A DNA stretch of 64,000 nucleotides, from contig CM043970.1 in NCBI GenBank assembly GCA_014529385.2, positions 65,983,996 to 66,047,995 on the forward strand, written 5' to 3'. Of the stretch, positions 58,384 through 64,000 are shown piece after piece. The notes beneath the pieces are model-generated. The model made no database searches, had not been told where the DNA came from, and saw only the letters and a program-made list of their open reading frames with translations. Made by a program: the position numbers and the translations under genes. The stretch is from Adiantum capillus-veneris. Its lineage: Eukaryota > Streptophyta > Polypodiopsida > Polypodiales > Pteridaceae. How positions within the stretch are numbered: position 1 is the stretch's first letter; every line of letters starts with the position of its first letter.

Positions 58384-59880
58384 TTACCATTCATTTCTAT
58401 TTGCTATTGGTTTGCTATAATTATATTTTTCATAGTTCTCAAGTATGGAGTCTTGCCTAGACAAATATGCTTCCTTCCAGGTTGCATGGTGTTTAATGAG
58501 TTCAGTTTCTTCTTGTCGAAAAGGAGCATGTAGTAGAAGCATTTCTCTGTAATGATTCTCGTTGTCCTTTTGTTTGTTGTAGCGTATACTTCTCAAGATT
58601 CTTGGTTTCTTCCTTTGAGTGAAGTCTTTGTTGTAGTTATACTTTGTTGCAATGTCAGCTAAGGTTTGGCTTTCTAAGCTTGTTGGACGCTCTTTATATT
58701 TGTCTATGATTGATTCTTGTGCGATATCTGTGGAGTCATCAGGCAGATCTTGCAGTTGATGTCGGTGTTTGAGAATGATAGCACGTTCATGTGTAGGAGC
58801 CGTGTTTACAAATTGGAATTGCCTTGATGAATGAAAGAGAGGAAGTGACAATATAAAATATTTTGCATGTTGTACAGACATTTGCTGTGTGTTGAGCAAT
58901 GCGGAACCTAGTTGTTTTATTCGAGAAGCTACATCAGTTTCGTTTTTTTTAAGCTTTCGTAGTAAGTGTTGGTACGTCTTGGTGACTGTATTGTCCATTT
59001 TTGTCAGATAAGATGTGCAATATGTTGCAGCTACATATGGTTCAAGTATAAATTGTGAATCTATGTTTGCTTCCCAAATGTTGACAAGGTTTTTTCCAAA
59101 TGCATTTATGCGTATATCTGAGATTCGTCGTTTGAGGAAAACTGTGGGACGTTTCAAAGTACTAGAAATTGATCTCTTGTATGTTTCTTCTGTCATGTTC
59201 ATTTCTTGCAGGAAAGTACTGAACTCCATGTCATGTTCAGCTAGGTCATTTTTTTGTATGTATTCAAAGATTTTTGTTGCGTTTGCAATGTCATTGTCGA
59301 TTCTGTCATCCAGTGGTTTTAGAATCGTTGTCTGTGAGAAAGGTGGCTGAGGGTATTTAAATCTGCATTGTTTTCTATTTAGTTTCCTACATGTATGTGT
59401 ATGTAGATGTGTTTGGATGCTTTGTAAATGTTCGTGTATATCTCTTTTATCACACGATATGTATGTGTCAATGAATTTTGTTATGGCTTCATTGATTGAG
59501 CCATCAAATACTGGAGCATGTTCAATCCATAGTAGGCCATGGTCATGCTCGCTGCCTCTAGACTGGAACTCTGTGACAAATAAGTAATCGGTTATTTTCC
59601 CATATATGTGTGATGTTTTCTTTAGTAATTTGCGAAGGTTTGAGATTCTGTGGTGGTATTATCTTGCACAAGTGACAGGGTCCTCTCGTATCAAGTCGTT
59701 CAAGTTTCCGTTGTTCATGTGAGGGTGTTTACTTTTCTTGAAGAGATGCTCTAGTGCTTCATACAGAGGAGGCCAATTTTTTTCACCACTTGTGAAAGTG
59801 ACAAAGAATGTTGGAGGTCCTAGTTGCCAGATCATAGAGAAAATGTTTTTTCGTAGGCCTTCAAAATAATCTGGTGAATT
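58384..59880 (-). pseudogene. HUH rolling-circle Rep domain of the Helentron
   Basis: Rep nuclease. Motif 1 FFVTFTSGEKNWPPL at about 59775-59820. A stop at about 59662. HUH motif GSEHDHGLLW at about 59525-59555 (His-Asp-His). CRFKYPQPP at about 59350. Motif 3 YVAATYCTSYLTK at about 59000-59035 with the two tyrosines of Helitron Rep. The frame is otherwise open from about 59660 to 58384, longer than the part starting at the ATG 59229. The catalytic tyrosines should join and cut the strand ends. Confidence 0.9.
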
Positions 59881-60428
59881 TCGTAACCATTGAAGGTCTC
59901 TATAACCAACATGTGATTTATTATGCTCTCAATGTATGTTGAGTCTTTGAGGTCTCTAGCGCATATAGTTCGATTGTGCAGTACAGCTTTACGAAGGTGC
60001 ACCCATGCTAATGTCCAAATTTGATGGATTATTATTTTAATCACTTTGAAAAATATGTTTGTGATGTGATATGCAAAGCGACGATCGGTGTTCATTATTT
60101 CCCATTGACACAACTCTTGATAGGTGAAGTGACATGGATGTGGTGATGTGTGCCGTTGACTACCGTAGAACAAAGTGGAAAAGTTGAGCTCTTCACAGTC
60201 CTTATCTGAAAACAAGCCTAGTGGTTGCTGCTGTTCGCATGGAGCTATAGTCAAAACCCTCGACGTAGCATCGTAAAATTCGTTGGAATCTATGAAGCTG
60301 TGCAATAATGTATCAGTATGCAGTTCAGTCTTTTCTTCTTGATCGTGGATGTCCTCTTGATCATCGTTCGTGCAGCTCATGTCATTAGTTTGGACTTCTT
60401 GAGAGTGGATAATGTTCAAGGCAGTCAA
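59832..60428 (-). pseudogene. N-terminal region of the Helentron Rep
   Basis: Open frame with an acidic start and then APCEQQQPLGLFSDKD, LNFSTLFYG, CHFTYQELCQWE and RRFAYHITNIFFK, which is the conserved stretch before Rep in Helitron proteins. A one-base shift near 59888 moves the following part (YFEGLRKNIFSMIWQLGPP) into another frame. No ATG near the beginning of the frame is the natural start; it is an internal part of the polyprotein. Confidence 0.8.
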
Positions 60429-61330
60429 ATTTTTGGATAGAAGTCGAATATTGTGCTTTCTATATAGTGGAGTAGTCAGTAGAATGTCTAGAGCCTTGGT
60501 TTTTTTTTTTGGATGTATTTGTCTGCTCCTGTATATCGATTTGTATTCTGGTTGTCTGCTCCTGTATATCGATTTTTATTCTAGTTTTCTTTTGATTGTA
60601 ATACCAATTGTGGTGTGCTCAAGGTCTATTCTTGGTAATGTTGCTTGGATTATATCAAGGTTTGCAGGTATGTTTATAATGCTCCCTTTTGAAAGGTATT
60701 GTCCGTAGTGCATGTATTGACGTATTTGAGCGAATGTGTTCCTTGGGGCGGTTAAGCGCTCTTCAAGGTCTGTCAGCGATTGCACTTCCTCAATTGTTGA
60801 GTTCATTCTTATGAAAGTGGGTGAGCAGTATTTTGGAACCTTACCTTTATTACAATAGTAAATGCAACTATTGCAGATTGGTTTTTTACCATTAGAATCT
60901 ATTTGTAATGGTATTTTGGTATAGTTCTCGATTAGTTATATTGCATGCTTACAATATCTTGAAAATTGTGATGGAAAGTACAATCGTTTACAACAAGTGC
61001 ACGGACAAATTGGTTTCTCTTGTATGCTCGAGAGGAATTTTTGTAGGCACCTCTCTGTGTGATCATCATGTGTTGTGTGTGTTTTGTTTTCGTGAAGATT
61101 TTGTTCCTCTTTTTTTTAAATGAGACGGTATAGATGGGTGCGTGTTCTCTCCAGAAGTGTTGATGGCAAGTTGTTTGTTTCCAAGAAATGTTTACAGAGT
61201 GCAGCCCGCGAAATAGTAGGATGTGTTATTTGCAGTGAGTACAGGGTACTCTCTAGCTCTTCTATCCATATAATAGTTTTATTTTCTGGAGCTATTTCTG
61301 GGAATGTTTTTTTCTTTTTGTTTTTTCTGT
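60429..61330 (-). pseudogene. Zinc-finger and DUF6570-like region of the Helentron
   Basis: Reading from 61330 down: a decayed frame with CKHFLET, then CPCTCCKRLYF at about 60985-61010, CNSCIYYCNKGKVPKYC at about 60825-60880, then the block to 60576 with LTDLEERLTAPRNTFAQI, GSIINIPANL and LPRI, the stretch found upstream of Rep in many Helitrons. Stops are near 61110 and 60927. A 33-base unit (tgtctgctcctgtatatcga) is duplicated at 60515-60580. Confidence 0.75.
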
Positions 61331-62100
61331 GATATCCTTTCTCATGAGAGATGATAGTTTGTATTTCAAACTTTTCCTGGGAATGTCCTTATGCTCTTGC
61401 AAAAAAATATCACAAATAGTTGAGATTTCCAAGTCTTTAGAAGTTTGCAAGAGTTGTATTAATTGATTTTCAACTTGTTTGTTCCATTTGTAATATGTTC
61501 TTTTTTTTTAAAATGGTTCGTTTAGGGTGCTTTTCGCGCTTGGTAGGGTATCCTCTTCCTGATGTTTCCTTTTCTGCAAAGTAGGTTTGTTTAGGAATTT
61601 TTTAGTGGGTTCGACTTGTTTGAAAATATCTTCTCTGCTTTGTCTTGGTTGCAAAGGCTCGTAATGGCCATTATTCCCATATTCATCGTGAAATAGTAAA
61701 TCAATCATTTTATGTTCTTGAGAGAACTTTGTGCTGTAGGTAACTCTATGTAGCGAGGAGCTCCATACATTGATATTCAATTTCAATGCTCTTGCTATCC
61801 AGTACAAAATCACCGCATCGCCCCAGAGCCCACCATGTCTTGAGGATGTTGACATGAGTTCGATATATTGGGCAAATGTTTTAATATTGCGAGTTTCTTC
61901 AAGGAATGTTGTTGTCAGGTGTAGCTGTACACATTCCAATGCCTGTGAGTCACTATTTTGAAGTTTTTACAGGAGTTCCGTGACTCCAATTTGTCGTAGG
62001 TTTTGACTGGAAACGGTATGTGTCAAGGAGTGTGCAATGCTATCGAATAGGCAGTCTCCAATATTGTAATGGAAATTATGCGTTGTTTCGAGATCGACAA
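61331..62100 (-). pseudogene. Second OTU protease domain and basic linker of the Helentron
   Basis: Starts with NIGDCLFDSIAHSL (catalytic Cys near 62060). A stop near 61967 interrupts the same frame, which then continues with GLWGDAVILYWIARAL and ends with the catalytic His in GHYEPL near 61670. A Lys-rich tail and a coiled-coil-like linker (about 61340-61500) follow. OTU domains are cysteine proteases cleaving ubiquitin-like links or, in selfish elements, possibly the polyprotein; the substrate here is unknown. Confidence 0.82.
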
Positions 62101-62149
62101 AACTCATCTCATGTTTTGTTGCAGTGTTTGGTGTGCAATGAGTTTTTTT

Positions 62150-63142
62150 GTCTATGGTTATATGTTTCTCAGATGGAATTAAAGGTTCAAAGTGGCCAAC
62201 ATGGTTTGGGCGGTCATCGAAGAGAATGTGCAGTGTGTCTTTTAAATGCGAAAAGTAAGTGATATATTTTGTTCCCCTTTGTTTTGACCATAGTGAGATA
62301 CTTCGTTTGAATGTTTTTGCTGACCAATATATACAAAAATTGTCTCCCCATAGCCCTTTCTTGGAAGCTGGTAATTTCATGCGGGAAAGATATTCATTTA
62401 CTGTTTGAACACCGTGCCAAGCTGAAAGCAAGTCCAAGTTCAGGAATGTTCGCAAACAGTGTAATGCATCTGGGTCATTTGTATTGAACAAGGTGATGAA
62501 GTTGTTTATCATGTGTATTCTTAGGTCCGATGTTGTGTGATGGTAATTTAGTAAATATTTCAAGAAATCAAAAAAAACAGTCTCCTGCAGTGAAAAAAAA
62601 TTCTTCTGCAGAGGGAAGTTCATTCTCAACATATGTACACCTCTTGTGATCTTCTTCTTCGTTGCCTACTCTCAACATCGAAGAGAATGTGCAGTGTGTC
62701 TTTTAAGTGCGAAAAGTAAGTGATATATTTTGTTCCCCTTTGTTTTGACCATAGTGAGATACTTCGTTTGAATGTTTTTGCTGACCAATATATACAAAAA
62801 TTGTCTCCCCATAGCCCTTTCTTGGAAGCTGGTAATTTCATGCGGGAAAGATATTCATTTACTATTTGAACACCGTGCCAAGCTGAAAGCAAGTCCAAGT
62901 TCAGGAATGTTCGCAAACAGTGTAATGCATCTGGGTCATTTGTATTGAACGAGGTGATGAAGTTGTTTATCATGTGTATTCTTAGGTCCGATGTTGTGTG
63001 ATGGTAATTTAGTAAATATTTCAAGAAATCAAAAAAAACAGTCTCCTGCACTGAAAAAAAATTCTTCTGCAGGGTGAAGTTCATTCTCAACATATGTACA
63101 CCTCTTGTGATCTTCTTCTTCGTTGCCTACTCTGAATGCCAT
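62150..63142 (-). pseudogene. First OTU domain of the Helentron, duplicated and frameshifted
   Basis: ATG 63142 is a plausible start of the large protein. The catalytic motif AGDCFF is followed by eight T; one T too many shifts the frame before DFLKYLLNYHH. The rest is intact: LRIHMINNFI, GLWGDNFCIYW and the His in VGHFEPL near 62180. A 461-base tandem duplication repeats most of the domain, and both copies have the eight-T run. It precedes the second OTU, giving a tandem arrangement. Confidence 0.78.
62215..63133. repeat. 461-bp tandem duplication in the OTU region
   Basis: Copies at 62215-62675 and 62676-63133 differ at only about six positions. The unit is not a multiple of three, so it disrupts the reading frame. 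A recent event. Confidence 0.93.
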
Positions 63143-63385
63143 TTCTTAAAAATCTCAATGTAATGGGAACGCAAGATAATCGTATGTATGAAAAAATTAT
63201 GTGTTGAAGGTAAGACAATATAAGCTGTTGATCTCTTTTCTAGAATGCTTGTATATGTATGGTATATCTCCTAGTCATATGGGCGCATGGCAAAAAACGT
63301 GAAACAATAAAGAAGCAAGTATTAGAGCTATTAGAAGCAAGAAATGGCATTGAGCTCTTTATTTCTACTGAAATATGTAACATAC
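63143..63385. other. Spacer between RPA-like gene and OTU-Rep gene
   Basis: About 240 bases, AT-rich, without a supported frame. It lies upstream of the ATG at 63142 and so may hold the promoter of the large gene or an intron. Confidence 0.4.
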
Positions 63386-63998
63386 CTAACACAAATCAGT
63401 AATTCTTTGTCTTTTCACGTGTGTGCCATTGTAAGAGATAATGGTGTTCGCACTGTTAATTTTGAAAAGACCGTAGATATTTGCCTTGTTCAACTTTTGA
63501 TAAAAGTCTCTTTTAGATGCTTTGAAATATGCTTCTATTGGTTGCTCAATATGTAGAAGTTGTAGTACTAGATCACTTATAACATTGACCTTTGTAGAAG
63601 CCGTATTGGTTTGGATAGATCCTTTCAAACATGGTATAAATGTCAACTCAACTTCAGTACCGCATCGCTTACAGTAGGACATGGGTTTGTTCTCTCTTTT
63701 CTCTGTGTTCAGTTGGCTTTGAATTTGTGTATTGCAGTATTTGCATCCAAGATAGTAAGGGCGTGCGCATGGTATGAAGCTCAAGTGGTCATTTACCTGT
63801 GAACTGGAAAACGTTACTTGGAAGGAAGTTTACGAAGAATTTGTCATTGACAAAGGAAGACTTTACCTCTGTGAGCTTTGTGAGTTGTTTTCTCCAGTAA
63901 TCTGCTACATGTTGTAAATGTGTATTGGTTTCTTCATCTTCTACAGGCACAACTATTGTTGTCGTTCGGAATTGGAATGAGCGAGTTGCACTATAAAT
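63386..63998 (-). pseudogene. RPA-like single-strand DNA-binding protein, partial
   Basis: C-terminal replication protein A-like fold with the zinc ribbon CKYC ... YCKRCG (about 63690-63740). Upstream of it is an OB-fold-like strand region (RSFQFRTTTIVVPV, FFVNFLPSNVFQFTG) in another frame, so a frameshift lies near 63798. The gene continues beyond the window. Plant Helitrons often carry RPA-like genes, thought to coat single-stranded DNA during transposition. Confidence 0.85.
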
Positions 63999-64000
63999 GT

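Larger units (their letters stand above)
55970..64000 (-). mobile_element. Helentron-type rolling-circle transposon (3' part)
   Basis: On the minus strand the order is RPA-like protein, tandem OTU proteases, zinc fingers, Rep N-terminal region, HUH Rep, PIF1 helicase, endonuclease. Helitrons of the Helentron/Helitron2 group combine Rep, PIF1 helicase, OTU and AP-like endonuclease (known). The reading frames are broken by several stops and frameshifts, so this copy is inactive. The 5' end lies beyond position 64000 and the 3' end is not located. Confidence 0.9.

Overview
The window is repeat-dominated nuclear DNA of a land plant. It shows no ordinary host gene that I can support. Almost all of it is retrotransposon inserted into retrotransposon, followed by one end of a large rolling-circle transposon. 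Three things point to a plant, and probably to a non-seed plant such as a fern (an inference, not proven): Ty3 chromovirus-type elements primed by initiator tRNA-Met, Tat-like Ty3 elements carrying a second RNase H, and a Helentron with RPA, OTU, HUH-Rep, PIF1 and endonuclease parts.

Layout. 1-4057: noncoding DNA with diverged direct repeats. 4058-41370: element A, a decayed Ty3 chromovirus whose 3' LTR is split by element B (10870-39696). B is itself split by element C (16160-25412, minus strand) and element D (26178-36830, plus strand). 41371-54991: element E, a 5'-truncated relative of A, split inside its RNase H by element F (41497-51522). About 54992-55969: spacer with possible gene-fragment debris. 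About 55970-64000: the 3' part of a Helentron on the minus strand, running off the right edge. Removing C and D rejoins B's reading frame, and removing F rejoins E's. B, C, D and F each have LTRs starting TG and ending CA and a perfect 4-bp target duplication (acgg, gaag, gtaa, acgc).

B, C and D share one polyprotein plan: Gag, CCHC knuckle, DGGA protease, RT, RNase H, a second RNase H with NNEAEY, then integrase. They also share nearly the same primer-binding site. F belongs to a different Ty3 lineage without the second RNase H. D is the best preserved: its Gag-Pol is one 1757-codon frame broken by only two stop codons.

The most unusual content lies upstream of gag. Elements B, C, D and F all carry open frames for members of one family of about 65-73 residue proteins (FQ and FG motifs, a proline-flanked hydrophobic strand, and a C-terminus that stops right after a V-F-V-L-F-like tail). 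D and F carry two diverged members, in opposite order. In F they sit inside the LTR. D has in addition two paralogous frames of about 155 residues that lack any ATG and start at splice-acceptor-like sequences. C has two more small frames, one of them arginine-rich. I know of no description of this leader module. It looks like a set of accessory genes shared across distinct Ty3 lineages.
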